A DNA stretch of 26,263 nt from Gallionellaceae bacterium. GTDB lineage: Bacteria > Pseudomonadota > Gammaproteobacteria > Burkholderiales > Gallionellaceae. The stretch is taken from assembly GCA_030690855.1 (NCBI GenBank), contig JAUYFR010000300.1, forward strand, positions 1-26,263, given 5' to 3'. Numbering within the stretch: the first letter of the stretch is position 1; every line of letters starts with the position of its first letter. Under the pieces are notes generated by a model that worked only from the letters and a program-made list of their open reading frames with translations, was not told where the DNA came from and did no database searches. Shown here piece by piece: positions 8,998-18,227 of the stretch. The position numbers and the translations under genes were made by a program.

Positions 8998-9468
8998 TTA
9001 GATTTCCGCAACAAGTTTATCAAGCAAGTCGTTGTGTGCTTTTGCATCAATTTCACGACCCAAAATTTTGCCCGCGCCAGCCAGCGCGATAGCAGAAACC
9101 TGCGTACGCAACTGTTCTTTTGCACGGAACACCTCTTGATCAATCTCAGCTTTTGCCCCAGCAATAATACGATCACCTTCTGCTTTGGCATTAGCTTTTG
9201 CTTCTTCAATGATTTCGCTAGCGCGCTTATCTCCCGCAGTAATTATTTCACCCGCCTTTTCTTTGGCCTGATGAATAATTTCTGCGGAACGCTTTGCTGC
9301 TAAATCAAGATCATGTTTACCACGCTCTGCTGCGGCCAAGCCATCAGCAATCGTTTTTGCACGCTCTTCCATTGCTTGTAGCAATGGAGGCCACACAAAC
9401 TTCATGGTAAACCAGATAAGGATGGCAAATGTAATTGCCTGTCCCAGTAAGGTTGCGTTGATATTCAC
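8998..9468 (-). CDS. atpF: F1Fo ATP synthase b subunit (GTG start)
   Basis: Peripheral-stalk subunit: one N-terminal membrane helix (about residues 5-25, ending FVWPPLL) followed by a long charged, Ala/Glu/Lys-rich helix that dimerises as a coiled coil. The length is 156 residues, as in E. coli. The start codon is GTG at 9468-9466, chosen because it gives the family N-terminus MNINATLLGQ and has GGGG about seven bases upstream. It lies 35 bp after atpE and 5 bp before atpH. Confidence 0.97.
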   Translation of the reverse strand: MNINATLLGQAITFAILIWFTMKFVWPPLLQAMEERAKTIADGLAAAERGKHDLDLAAKRSAEIIHQAKEKAGEIITAGDKRASEIIEEAKANAKAEGDRIIAGAKAEIDQEVFRAKEQLRTQVSAIALAGAGKILGREIDAKAHNDLLDKLVAEI

Positions 9469-9503
9469 GACAGCCCCTTTCAGTCAATAACGATTATGGA
9501 CAA

Positions 9504-9767
9504 TTAGCCTTTTACAATCGCGATGAATGGGTTTGCGAACAACATGTACAACGCAATACCTACACCAATCATTGTTACCGCGTCCAACAGACCAGCAACG
9601 ATAAACATCTTAACTTGCAGAGTAGGAATCATTTCTGGCTGACGTGCTGCGCCCTCTAAGAAACGGCCGCCCAACAGACCGAAACCAATCGCGGTTCCCA
9701 ATGCGCCCATACCGATTAGTACTGCTACAGCAATCGATACATTACCCAACAATAGTGCTAGTTCCAT
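9504..9767 (-). CDS. atpE: F1Fo ATP synthase c subunit
   Basis: Proteolipid of the membrane rotor ring, 87 residues, two transmembrane helices joined by the polar loop ARQP (41-44). The ion-binding carboxylate is Asp62 in AGLLDAVTMIGVGIAL. An Asp without the Gln/Ser/Thr ligand pattern of sodium-type rings indicates proton coupling; this is inferred from family knowledge. A strong AGGAG site precedes the ATG, fitting the high copy number of c in the complex. Confidence 0.98.
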   Translation of the reverse strand: MELALLLGNVSIAVAVLIGMGALGTAIGFGLLGGRFLEGAARQPEMIPTLQVKMFIVAGLLDAVTMIGVGIALYMLFANPFIAIVKG

Positions 9768-9808
9768 GTTTTCTCCTTGGAGGTTTAGTTAAATTAATAA
9801 AGCGAAAC

Positions 9809-10582
9809 TTAATGACTCTCGTGCGCCATGCTGAGGTAAACAATCGACAGCATCATGAACACAAAAGCTTGCAACGTAATAATCAAAAGGTGAAATATTG
9901 CCCATGGCGCGCCCAACATCCACTGGAGATACCAAGGCAAGAGCGCGATCAAAATAAACACCATTTCACCGGCATACATGTTTCCAAATAGACGCAGTGC
10001 TAGCGAAATTGGCTTTGCAATGTCTTCTACAATGCGAAATAAAATATTCACAGGGATCAGCAACGGGAACTTACCGAAGGGTGAAAACAGGATTTCTTTA
10101 CTAAATCCAACAACGCCCTTCACTTTAAAACTATAGAAATAAATTAAGAAGAACACCGAGATCGACATTGCAAATGTCGCGTTTAGGTCGGTCGAAGGAC
10201 CAATCTTGAGGTGAGACAATCCAAACCAGCTCGCCACTAGCGGTAGCAAATCGACGGGAATCACGTCCATCGCATTCATTGCAAAAATCCACACAAAGAT
10301 TGTTAATGCGAGTGGCGCAATTAGCTCACTTTTTCCGTGGAATGTATCTTTTACTTGGGTATCAACCATACCCACTACCATCTCGATAAAGTTTTGCAGT
10401 GGGCCCGGAACGCCGGCCGTCGCTTTACGTGTAGCGAGCCACATTGTGCCAAATACAATTAACCCAATGATTAAAGATACAAATATTGTGTCTAGGTGAA
10501 GCGACCAAAAACCCTCTCCTGAATGAAGATTGGTTAGGTGGTGTTGAATATATTCTGTAGTTGATAAGCCTTCAGTACTCAT
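9809..10582 (-). CDS. atpB: F1Fo ATP synthase a subunit
   Basis: Membrane stator subunit that forms the proton half-channels against the c ring. It has 257 residues and about five hydrophobic helices. The essential arginine is Arg197 in ISLALRLFGNMYAGEM, and the NAMDVIPVDLLP stretch (about 103-114) is typical of proteobacterial AtpB. It is separated from atpI by 6 bp and from atpE by 41 bp. Confidence 0.97.
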   Translation of the reverse strand: MSTEGLSTTEYIQHHLTNLHSGEGFWSLHLDTIFVSLIIGLIVFGTMWLATRKATAGVPGPLQNFIEMVVGMVDTQVKDTFHGKSELIAPLALTIFVWIFAMNAMDVIPVDLLPLVASWFGLSHLKIGPSTDLNATFAMSISVFFLIYFYSFKVKGVVGFSKEILFSPFGKFPLLIPVNILFRIVEDIAKPISLALRLFGNMYAGEMVFILIALLPWYLQWMLGAPWAIFHLLIITLQAFVFMMLSIVYLSMAHESH

Positions 10583-10588
10583 AATTTT

Positions 10589-10963
10589 TCACACAAAAAT
10601 TAGTGCTGCCCAATAGACCGCCAATGTCGCAATATATGTCGCAAACAGCGGTAGCGCGTGTACCTCTTTGTACTGCGTAAATACCAATGAGAACAACAGA
10701 ATGGTGAAAGCCAACTTATACGCTTCGGCGCTGTAATGCGACCTTATTATTGTTTTTAAGTCCGATCCTTTTGGAGCAAACATTTTTTTTGCGTAAACCA
10801 AGCTAGTCAAAAAACCAACTGCCCCTCCCGCAAAAGCCGATATAGCCGAACCCGCGTTCGTTGTAATTAGCACTATTAGGCTTATTACAACAGTTACGCT
10901 TATTTGCGTAAGCACGATCCAGATTACCGCTTTTTTACTTGCAAAATCTTTGAAGCTGTACAT
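10589..10963 (-). CDS. atpI: ATP synthase accessory membrane protein AtpI
   Basis: Small membrane protein of 124 residues with four hydrophobic segments (near 12-34, 36-58, 70-95 and 100-124). It is first in the atp gene order. AtpI-family proteins have been linked to c-ring assembly or cation transport and are dispensable in E. coli. An in-frame TTG lies upstream at 10972, but the ATG at 10963 has GAG a few bases before it and is preferred. The sequence is weakly conserved, so the call rests on size, topology and position before atpB. Confidence 0.85.
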   Translation of the reverse strand: MYSFKDFASKKAVIWIVLTQISVTVVISLIVLITTNAGSAISAFAGGAVGFLTSLVYAKKMFAPKGSDLKTIIRSHYSAEAYKLAFTILLFSLVFTQYKEVHALPLFATYIATLAVYWAALIFV

Positions 10964-10995
10964 TCTACTCAAGCCCGCTTATTTACGTCAATGGT

Positions 10996-11838
10996 TTATT
11001 TTAAGCGCGCAATAATCTCTTCAAGGTGATCGTTGCTTGTATATTCAATTATCAGCTTACCCTTACCTTGCTTGCCAACCTTGATTTGAACCGCCGTGCC
11101 CACTGCCTGCGACAGCTCTTCTTGCAGATTCAAGATGTCTCGACTTACTTCTGCCTTTCCCGACTTTGCTTTCGGATTTAGCATCGCTTGCACTAGCTTT
11201 TCAGCATCTCTTACCGTTAAGTTATCCGCAATAATTTTATTAGCAGCAGAAATTAGCTGCGCAGCATCCAACGGCAGCAAAGCTCTTGCATGGCCCATAT
11301 CTAACTTGCCATCCATTAACATGCCTTGAACCAGTTCTGGCAGTTTCAGCAAACGCAATAAATTACTTGCCGCACTGCGTGAACGGCCTACCGCATCAGC
11401 TGCTGTTTGATGCGTCATTTGAAACTCATCAATTAAGCGCTGAATACCCACGGCTTCTTCCAGTGGATTTAAGTCTTCGCGTTGAATATTTTCGATCAGC
11501 GCCATCGCTAGCGCAGCGTTATCTGGGACTTTCCTTACCAAAACAGTAACTTGCGTCAGCCCCGCCAGTTGTGCGGCCCGCCAACGGCGCTCTCCTGCAA
11601 TAATTTCGTAGCCACCGTTTACTAGTTCGCGAACCAAAATTGGTTGCATGATGCCTTGTGCTTTAATCGAGGCTGCAAGCTCGGCCAAGGACTCTTCATC
11701 CATTCGACTTCTAGGCTGGTATTTACCTGGAACAATCTGGTCAACTTTTAATTCTTTCAGTGCATCATTACCCTGATCTTTACTACCCGCCAATAGTGCA
11801 TCTAATCCGCGCCCCAGTCCTTTATTTAGTTTTACCAT
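10996..11838 (-). CDS. parB: Chromosome-partitioning protein ParB (Spo0J)
   Basis: CTP-dependent DNA clamp that loads at parS sites and spreads, acting with ParA to segregate the origin. The 280-residue protein begins with the family's KGLGRGLDALL (6-16), followed by the N-terminal CTPase domain with GERRWRA (82-88) and ENIQREDLNPLEEA (116-129). A helix-turn-helix region for parS recognition follows (HQTAADAVGRSRSAASNLLR). The C-terminus is a small Lys-rich dimerisation domain ending LEEIIARLK. An AGGA lies about eight bases before the ATG. It is coupled to parA (13-bp gap), and two parS-like sites are present in this window. Confidence 0.97.
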   Translation of the reverse strand: MVKLNKGLGRGLDALLAGSKDQGNDALKELKVDQIVPGKYQPRSRMDEESLAELAASIKAQGIMQPILVRELVNGGYEIIAGERRWRAAQLAGLTQVTVLVRKVPDNAALAMALIENIQREDLNPLEEAVGIQRLIDEFQMTHQTAADAVGRSRSAASNLLRLLKLPELVQGMLMDGKLDMGHARALLPLDAAQLISAANKIIADNLTVRDAEKLVQAMLNPKAKSGKAEVSRDILNLQEELSQAVGTAVQIKVGKQGKGKLIIEYTSNDHLEEIIARLK

Positions 11839-11851
11839 TTCTTTTCCTAAT

Positions 11852-12631
11852 TTATTTTGCTGTTAAACGCGAGGCGTTATTGAGTAACTCGCCGGCTAAC
11901 GCCAGATATGCCTGAGTTCCCTTTGATTGGCTATCATGATAGAGCGCTGGCAAACCATAACTTGGTGCCTCCGCTAACCGAACGTTTCTAGGAATAACGG
12001 TACGATAAACCTTGTCACCAAAGTGTTGCAGCAACTCGTCGGACACTTGTTGTGCAAGTGAATTGCGAGGGTCAAACATCGTACGCAACAGGCCTTCAAT
12101 TTCCAATTCGGGATTTAAATGCGTACGCACTTTACGTATGGTATTAACCAAATCGCTAAGACCTTCAAGTGCATAGTATTCGCATTGCATCGGGATCATC
12201 ACTGACCGAGCCGCGCATAGCCCATTAAGTGTTAGTAAATTTAATGATGGCGGACAATCAATCAACACATAATCATAGTCATCATAAACGACTTCTAGGG
12301 CCAGCTTTAAACGCATCTCGCGTCCATCAAGCTCCACCAATTCAATTTCTGCGCCTGCCAACTCTCTATTCGCTGGAAGTACATCATATTTTGCCCGTTC
12401 AGCAGTTATTCTTACTTCACGAATCACTTTTTGACCTAATAGCACATCATAAACCGTGGTTGCCAAATCAGCTTTGTCGATGCCGCTACCCATCGTAGCA
12501 TTACCTTGGGGGTCAAGATCAATCAGCAAAACTCTTTGTTTTGCTGCTGCTAAACTTGCTGCTAAATTGACAGTTGTTGTCGTTTTACCGACCCCGCCCT
12601 TTTGATTGGTTATCGCCAATATTTTGATCAT
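11852..12631 (-). CDS. parA: Chromosome-partitioning ATPase ParA (Soj)
   Basis: ATPase that forms a nucleoid-bound gradient and is stimulated by ParB to move origins apart. The 259 residues carry KGGVGKTT (11-18), LIDLDPQG (36-43) and a canonical Walker B LIDCPPS around Asp125. It has no N-terminal helix-turn-helix extension, as expected for chromosomal, Soj-type proteins. Its ATG overlaps the rsmG stop by four bases (ATGA), the rsmG-parA-parB order common in bacteria. It is clearly different in sequence from the ParA-like protein at the left edge. Confidence 0.97.
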   Translation of the reverse strand: MIKILAITNQKGGVGKTTTTVNLAASLAAAKQRVLLIDLDPQGNATMGSGIDKADLATTVYDVLLGQKVIREVRITAERAKYDVLPANRELAGAEIELVELDGREMRLKLALEVVYDDYDYVLIDCPPSLNLLTLNGLCAARSVMIPMQCEYYALEGLSDLVNTIRKVRTHLNPELEIEGLLRTMFDPRNSLAQQVSDELLQHFGDKVYRTVIPRNVRLAEAPSYGLPALYHDSQSKGTQAYLALAGELLNNASRLTAK

Positions 12632-13251
12632 TTGTTTTCTCTCATTACCACTAAGCAGCGTGCCGCCTCTAATTTAGGTATTTGCAACACCACGTTTTGC
12701 TCAACTCTAATGTCATTCGGTAATCGCAATAGCTCTTGTTCAGGAGAACCTTTCATTGCTGCCCAGCCACCGCCCTCTTTTAATAAGTGCCGTGTTGAAA
12801 AAACAAAATCAGCGGCCTCAGTAAATGCACGGGAGGTAATGCCATCGAATTTATTCACAACATTAAACTCTTCGACACGCCCGCAGTACACTTCTACATT
12901 ATTTAAACCCAGCTCAATTACTGCCTGCTGAACAAAACTGGTTTTTTTACTATTGCTGTCCAACAGTGTAAATGACCACTCTGGCCGCACAATCGCTATT
13001 ACAAGGCCTGGCAAACCTGCTCCACACCCCACATCCAGCCACCGAGTTGGCCATAAATACTGCACAACCGCCAAACTATCCAGCAAATGATTGCTCACCA
13101 TTTGTTCTTGTTGCCGTATTGCCGTCAAATTATAGACTTTGTTCCACTTATGTAATAACACCAAATAATCCAAGAGTTTTTGCTGTTCTTCTGGGGTTAC
13201 CGCCAATCCAAGTTGTCCAATTCCGGTCGACAGGTCTTGAGTTAGCGTCAT
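12628..13251 (-). CDS. rsmG: 16S rRNA (guanine527-N7)-methyltransferase
   Basis: Methylates G527 of 16S rRNA using S-adenosylmethionine; loss in other bacteria gives low-level streptomycin resistance. It has 207 residues. The SAM-binding motif WLDVGCGAGLPGLVIAI is at 71-87 and is followed by LLDSNSKKTSFVQQA. The N-terminal segment HKWNKVYNLTAI is the usual family signature. It overlaps both mnmG (13248-13251) and parA (12628-12631) by four bases, so the three are probably translationally coupled. Confidence 0.97.
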   Translation of the reverse strand: MTLTQDLSTGIGQLGLAVTPEEQQKLLDYLVLLHKWNKVYNLTAIRQQEQMVSNHLLDSLAVVQYLWPTRWLDVGCGAGLPGLVIAIVRPEWSFTLLDSNSKKTSFVQQAVIELGLNNVEVYCGRVEEFNVVNKFDGITSRAFTEAADFVFSTRHLLKEGGGWAAMKGSPEQELLRLPNDIRVEQNVVLQIPKLEAARCLVVMRENK

Positions 13252-15146
13252 GTTGACAGTGGCTGCGATACGGTTATCCCGCCACGCTTTAAATGCACTA
13301 AAAGTAAAGATATCGCTGCGGGCGTTATTCCCGAAATTCTACCCGCCTGCCCCAATGTTTCTGGGCGAAACTTTTCAAGTTTTTGCCGTGCCTCGGTTGA
13401 TAACCCGCCGACCAATGAATAGTCCAAATTAACTGGCAGCTTCAACATTTCATTCTCAACATGCCGAGTTATTTCGGTATGTTGACGTTCGATATAACCT
13501 TGATACTTTGCTTGAATTTCCACTTGCTCAGCAACTTTTTTATCAATTGTTGTTGAAGCCACCCCCTCCATTGACATAAGTGTTTCATAGCCAACATCGG
13601 GTCTGCGCAATAATTCATAAAGAGAATATTCACGTTCAATGTTTTTCCCCAGCACACGCTCAGCTTCTGCAGCCGATAAAATTTTAGGGTTTACCCATGT
13701 CGACTTTAAGCGCTCTATTTCAATTGCAACTGCTTCTCGTTTTGCATCAAAGGCCGCCCAGCGCAGCGCATCTACCAACCCTAATTGGCGGCCGATCTCG
13801 GTTAACCGCGCATCCGCATTGTCTTCGCGTAACTGCAAGCGATATTCTGCACGACTTGTAAACATTCGATACGGCTCCGACACACCTTGTGTAGTTAAAT
13901 CATCAACCAACACACCCAAATAGGCTTCATCACGGCGCGGCGCCCACGCCTCTTCTTCAGTAGAAAATCGTGCCGCATTTAAACCCGCCAACAACCCCTG
14001 TGCCGCGGCTTCTTCATATCCTGTTGTGCCATTAATTTGGCCCGCAAAAAACAAGCCTTTTATCGCTTTAGTTTCCAAAGAAGTTTTCAGTCCGCGCGGA
14101 TCAAAATAGTCATACTCAATTGCGTAGCCTGGTCGAGTAATATATGCGTTTTCAAGGCCCTTAATGGAGCGCACTAGTTGGAGCTGAATATCAAACGGCA
14201 AGCTAGTCGAAATGCCGTTTGGATAAACCTCATGCGTTGTTAACCCTTCGGGTTCCAGAAAAATCTGATGGCCATCTTTATCGGCAAAACGCGTAATTTT
14301 GTCTTCGATAGACGGGCAATAGCGCGGCCCCACTCCTTCAATAACCCCCGTAAACAGGGGGGAGCGGTCTAACCCACCGCGAATAATGTCGTGAGTTTGT
14401 ACGTTGGTATGGGTAATCCAGCATGGCATCTGTTTTGGGTGCTGCTCAACACGCCCCATAAACGAAAACACGGATACCGGCGTATCCCCCGGCTGCTCAA
14501 TCATTACTGAATAGTCAATGCTACGCCCATCTATGCGCGGGGGCGTTCCTGTTTTCAAACGCCCAATTGGCAATCCCAGCTCTCGCAAATCTTTAGACAG
14601 GGCCACCGAAGGAGGATCACCCGCCCGCCCCGCCGGATAATTAGACAATCCAACATGTATTAGCCCGGACAAAAATGTGCCCGTTGTTAACACCACACTC
14701 TTTGACATGAAGCGAAGACCAAGCAGCGTTTCTACACCCGCCACTGCATCGCCGTTCATAATTAACCGTTCAACTGCCTGCTGAAACAACCAAAGATTAG
14801 ACTGATTTTCAAGCCTTCCGCGGATTGCCGCCTTGTACAAAACACGATCCGCTTGCGCTCGCGTTGCTCTTACCGCCGGTCCTTTTGATGAGTTTAATAT
14901 ACGAAACTGTATTCCACCCTCATCTGTCGCCGCTGCCATAGCGCCACCCAACGCATCCACCTCTTTTACCAAGTGTCCCTTGCCAATACCGCCAATGGAC
15001 GGGTTGCATGACATCGCCCCCAATGTTTCAATATTGTGAGTGAGCAGCAACGTCGTCCGACCTAACCGCGCGCTTGCTAGCGCAGCCTCGGTCCCCGCGT
15101 GCCCCCCTCCTACAACGATAACATCAAACATTTTTGGGTAATTCAT
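13248..15146 (-). CDS. mnmG: tRNA uridine-5-carboxymethylaminomethyl modification enzyme, FAD subunit
   Basis: With MnmE it installs the cmnm5/mnm5 group at U34 of several tRNAs. The 632-residue length is standard. FAD-binding GGGHAGTEAA starts at residue 13; SCNPSIGGIGKGHLVKEVDA, GGIQFRILNSSKGPAVRATR and the PGYAIEYDYFDPRGL region are all conserved. The catalytic Cys lies in the MPCWITHTN stretch (about 275). I keep the first ATG (MNYPKMFDVIV), although a second ATG five codons in is possible; neither has a clear Shine-Dalgarno sequence. A hairpin sits immediately upstream of the start. mnmE precedes it by 96 bp. Confidence 0.97.
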   Translation of the reverse strand: MNYPKMFDVIVVGGGHAGTEAALASARLGRTTLLLTHNIETLGAMSCNPSIGGIGKGHLVKEVDALGGAMAAATDEGGIQFRILNSSKGPAVRATRAQADRVLYKAAIRGRLENQSNLWLFQQAVERLIMNGDAVAGVETLLGLRFMSKSVVLTTGTFLSGLIHVGLSNYPAGRAGDPPSVALSKDLRELGLPIGRLKTGTPPRIDGRSIDYSVMIEQPGDTPVSVFSFMGRVEQHPKQMPCWITHTNVQTHDIIRGGLDRSPLFTGVIEGVGPRYCPSIEDKITRFADKDGHQIFLEPEGLTTHEVYPNGISTSLPFDIQLQLVRSIKGLENAYITRPGYAIEYDYFDPRGLKTSLETKAIKGLFFAGQINGTTGYEEAAAQGLLAGLNAARFSTEEEAWAPRRDEAYLGVLVDDLTTQGVSEPYRMFTSRAEYRLQLREDNADARLTEIGRQLGLVDALRWAAFDAKREAVAIEIERLKSTWVNPKILSAAEAERVLGKNIEREYSLYELLRRPDVGYETLMSMEGVASTTIDKKVAEQVEIQAKYQGYIERQHTEITRHVENEMLKLPVNLDYSLVGGLSTEARQKLEKFRPETLGQAGRISGITPAAISLLLVHLKRGGITVSQPLST

Positions 15147-15152
15147 TTATAC

Positions 15153-15172
15153 CGCGCCAAATCAAAGGCGCG
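15153..15172 (-). promoter_or_regulatory. Hairpin abutting the mnmG start codon
   Basis: A perfect 6-bp inverted repeat CGCGCC/GGCGCG encloses an 8-base A/T-rich loop. In the mnmG message the downstream arm ends six bases before the ATG, where a ribosome site would sit. It has no T-tract, so it does not look like a terminator. A role in limiting translation initiation is inference only. Confidence 0.5.
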
Positions 15173-15219
15173 CATCATACATTAATTGAACTCATTGAAA
15201 ATAGCCCATGTCCGCAAAG

Positions 15220-15235
15220 TGTTTCACGTGAAACG
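15220..15235. promoter_or_regulatory. parS site (ParB-binding palindrome)
   Basis: TGTTTCACGTGAAACG matches the widely conserved 16-bp parS consensus TGTTTCACGTGAAACA at 15 of 16 positions; only the last base differs. The inner 14 bases form a perfect palindrome. It lies in the mnmE-mnmG spacer, 7 bp after the mnmE stop and about 5 kb left of the candidate oriC. ParB is encoded in this window. Confidence 0.95.
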
Positions 15236-15242
15236 CGCGCAT

Positions 15243-16583
15243 TTATTTTCCAATACAAAAGCGACTGAAAATTTCGCCCAACAAGTCGTCGCTCGTAAAG
15301 CGCCCTGTTATCTCACTTAAAGCCACTTGCGAAAGCCTAAGGTCTTCTGCAAGTAGCTCCATGGTCGCTGCATTTACTGACGTTCGGGCTAAGCAAACTT
15401 TCGCTTTGTTAAGCGACTCTAGATGTCTGGCTCTGGCCATAAAGGCGCCAGACTCTCCATGCCATCCCAACATTTTTAATAGTTTCGCCTTTAATAGATT
15501 TATGCCTTCTTCTGTTTTTGCTGACACATAGATATAGTCTATTTCGTCTTTTGTTTCTTCATGAGCGGCCATCCCCACGAGATCAATCTTGTTGATGACA
15601 TGTAGCCTTGGTATGGCGCCCGGTATCTGCTCTAATATTTTTTCTGTAGCAGAGTCGTCTTTTTTTATTGCGTCCTCTAGGAGCAAAACCAGATCGGCGT
15701 TGTCAATGGCTTGCTTGGTGCGCTCCATTCCCATTTTCTCAACCACATCTTGAGACTCGCGCAAACCCGCCGTATCAATGATGTGAAATGGTACGCCATC
15801 TATATTAATTGCCTGACGAATTGCATCTCTTGTTGTACCAGCAACTTCGCTGACTAAGGCGACCTCCTCTCCTGATAGTCTATTTAGCAAGCTAGATTTG
15901 CCAACGTTTGGCCTTCCAACCAACACCACATGAGCGCCCTCTCTTAGGATGCCACCTTGTTTTGCTAAGTCAAAAATTCGGTCTAGCTCAAACTTAATAC
16001 TATTAAGTTTGTTTTCTTGCCGCGCCAAATTCTGAGCAGGTATTTCTTCTTCCGGAAAGTCTAACGAGGCTTCAATTTGCATACGAAGCTCAATGAGTTG
16101 TGCAAGCAAACGATGTATTGCTTGTGAAAAATCACCCTGTAACGATCGCATAGCGCTGCGAACCCCCTGTTCGGTGGTTGCGTTAATTAGATCAATTACA
16201 CTTTCCGCCTGTACTAAATCGAGTTTATTGTTAAGAAAGGCGCGCTGAGTAAACTCCCCTGCCTCTGCAGGTCTAGCACCAAGAGAGAAACAGCGTTGCA
16301 GAATTAAGCCAAGAACCGCTGTTCCGCCGTGTCCTTGTAGCTCAATGACATCTTCACCGGTGTAAGAGTGGGGGCCTGGAAAATACAGCCCAATTCCATA
16401 ATCAAGGACCACTCCTTCGGCACTCTTAAAGGGCACATAAGTAGCATGGCGAGGAATTAGTTTTTGACCAAACAGTGGAAGCAAAAAAGACGAAAGGTCT
16501 TTACCGGAAAGACGAATAACACCAATCCCCCCTCGGCCAGGTGCCGTAGCGATTGCCGCGACAACATCAAGTTTTGACAACAT
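15243..16583 (-). CDS. mnmE: tRNA modification GTPase MnmE
   Basis: GTPase partner of MnmG in U34 tRNA modification. The 446 residues comprise an N-terminal folate-binding domain (VAAIATAPGRGGIGVIRLSG, 8-27), a helical domain, and an inserted G domain with G1 GRPNVGKS (223-230), G2/G3 AGTTRD and DTAG, and G4 NKID. The C-terminus FCIGK carries the conserved Cys of the family. The ATG lies inside the end of yidC (17-bp overlap) with GAGGGCGG upstream; translational coupling is likely. No better start is visible downstream. Confidence 0.97.
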   Translation of the reverse strand: MLSKLDVVAAIATAPGRGGIGVIRLSGKDLSSFLLPLFGQKLIPRHATYVPFKSAEGVVLDYGIGLYFPGPHSYTGEDVIELQGHGGTAVLGLILQRCFSLGARPAEAGEFTQRAFLNNKLDLVQAESVIDLINATTEQGVRSAMRSLQGDFSQAIHRLLAQLIELRMQIEASLDFPEEEIPAQNLARQENKLNSIKFELDRIFDLAKQGGILREGAHVVLVGRPNVGKSSLLNRLSGEEVALVSEVAGTTRDAIRQAINIDGVPFHIIDTAGLRESQDVVEKMGMERTKQAIDNADLVLLLEDAIKKDDSATEKILEQIPGAIPRLHVINKIDLVGMAAHEETKDEIDYIYVSAKTEEGINLLKAKLLKMLGWHGESGAFMARARHLESLNKAKVCLARTSVNAATMELLAEDLRLSQVALSEITGRFTSDDLLGEIFSRFCIGK

Positions 16584-18198
16584 CCTTTTGACCGCCCTCT
16601 AAACTACGTGTTATGTACCATTGTTGAGCAATAGAAAGCACGTTATTTACGATGGAATATAAAACCAGCCCTGCGGGGAAAAAGAAGAACACAACGCTAA
16701 AAACAACTGGCATCCACTGCATTAACTTCGCCTGTATTGGGTCTGGCGGTGTTGGATTAAGCCTACCTTGAATTAACATACTAATGCCCATAATGGCTGG
16801 CATGATGTAGTATGGATCTGCAACCGACAGATCCGTAATCCAGCCAATAAAAGGAGCGTGGCGCAACTCAACACTCGCCAGAATTGACCAATAAAGTGCA
16901 ATAAATACCGGGATTTGAATCAATACGGGCAAGCAGCCGCCAAGAGGATTGATTTTTTCAGTTTTATAGAGATCCATCATCGCTTTATTTAGCTTTTCGC
17001 GATCATCACTATATTGCTGTTTGATTTTTTCTAGCTTCGGTGCAACCACCTTCATTTTTGCCATCGAACGGTAGCTCGCAGCAGATAGTGGGAAAAATAC
17101 TAATTTAATAAGGACCGTTAGCAGAATGATTGCTAAGCCCCAATTTTGAACCCAGCCTTGAATAAAGGTTAGTAACCAAAACAATGGAGTTGCAATAATA
17201 GTAAGCCAGCCATAATCAACTGTTAAGCCAAGTCCTGGTGCAATTTTGTCAAGATTTGAACTTGCTGGGCCAACATATAGTGGGGTTGTAATCTCACCTT
17301 TGCCGCCCGGCAGTATTGTTGGCATTGTCAAAACTGTACCAACTGAAAATTCTCTGCTTCCTAAAGATTTTGTATAAAACTCTCGTTCAGCGTTTCCGCT
17401 AGGAAGCCATGCACTCACAAAATAGTGTTGTAACATTGCCACCCAGCCGTCATTCGAAATTTTTATATGACTAGTTTTTCCTTTTTCAATTTCTGAGAAG
17501 TCAATCTTTTGGAACTTTTCTTTATCAGAGTAAACGGCAGCCCCTGTGTACGTTGGCACCAATGCTGAAGCGCCCTCTGGAACGCCGTCATCTCTAACTA
17601 ATTGATAGTAAGCCGATACTGATAAAGGCTTATCGCCTAGATTTTCAATTTCATAACCAACATCGATCAGATAACTATTCCGATGAAAGGTTAAAACCTT
17701 GGTTACACCTTTTCCGGCTGATAATCGTACCGAAACGGTATCTTTGCCATCTTGTAAACTAAACTCTTCAGCCGTTGAGATAAATTGCTCTCGATGCGTC
17801 GGCAAGCCCTCACCAAGTAAACCAGTTTGAGCGATATAAGTATGGCCTTCTTGTTTCTGAAGCAAAACAAATGCCTTATTTTTGTCTGTTGCATCTTTAT
17901 GTTGAAGCAACTCTACTCTTTGAATATCGCCGCCAAGCGTATTTAGCTCAACCAATAGGCTGTCCGTTTTAACAACGATTTTTTTTCCTTGAATTGCGCT
18001 TGCCGGGGCTTCAATTACTTTTGCACTATCAACCTGCGGCTGCGCCCTTAATGATGACGGCGCTTCTGGCAGCGTAGCTTTTGGTTTTTCGGCGATGGTT
18101 GACTGCGGTACTGGATGTTGATATTTTTCCCATCCATCCCAGAGCGCTACCGCAGAAAAGGAAAAAATAAGAAACAAGAAAAGCCGTTGAAATTCCAT
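16567..18198 (-). CDS. yidC: Membrane protein insertase YidC
   Basis: Inserts and folds inner-membrane proteins, alone or with SecYEG; substrates include the c and a subunits of ATP synthase encoded in this window. The 543 residues show an N-terminal membrane anchor (LFLFLIFSFSAVALWDGW), a large periplasmic P1 domain (about 30-320), and a C-terminal core with five hydrophobic helices. The conserved core Arg is in AASYRSMAKMK, and PLGGCLPVLIQIPVF is the family signature. The frame is open upstream to 18261, but the ATG at 18198 gives the family N-terminus and has GGGA about ten bases before it. yidD ends 29 bp upstream. Confidence 0.97.
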   Translation of the reverse strand: MEFQRLFLFLIFSFSAVALWDGWEKYQHPVPQSTIAEKPKATLPEAPSSLRAQPQVDSAKVIEAPASAIQGKKIVVKTDSLLVELNTLGGDIQRVELLQHKDATDKNKAFVLLQKQEGHTYIAQTGLLGEGLPTHREQFISTAEEFSLQDGKDTVSVRLSAGKGVTKVLTFHRNSYLIDVGYEIENLGDKPLSVSAYYQLVRDDGVPEGASALVPTYTGAAVYSDKEKFQKIDFSEIEKGKTSHIKISNDGWVAMLQHYFVSAWLPSGNAEREFYTKSLGSREFSVGTVLTMPTILPGGKGEITTPLYVGPASSNLDKIAPGLGLTVDYGWLTIIATPLFWLLTFIQGWVQNWGLAIILLTVLIKLVFFPLSAASYRSMAKMKVVAPKLEKIKQQYSDDREKLNKAMMDLYKTEKINPLGGCLPVLIQIPVFIALYWSILASVELRHAPFIGWITDLSVADPYYIMPAIMGISMLIQGRLNPTPPDPIQAKLMQWMPVVFSVVFFFFPAGLVLYSIVNNVLSIAQQWYITRSLEGGQKDVVKT

Positions 18199-18227
18199 CT
18201 TTGAATATCCCAAAAAATAAAGTCGCG

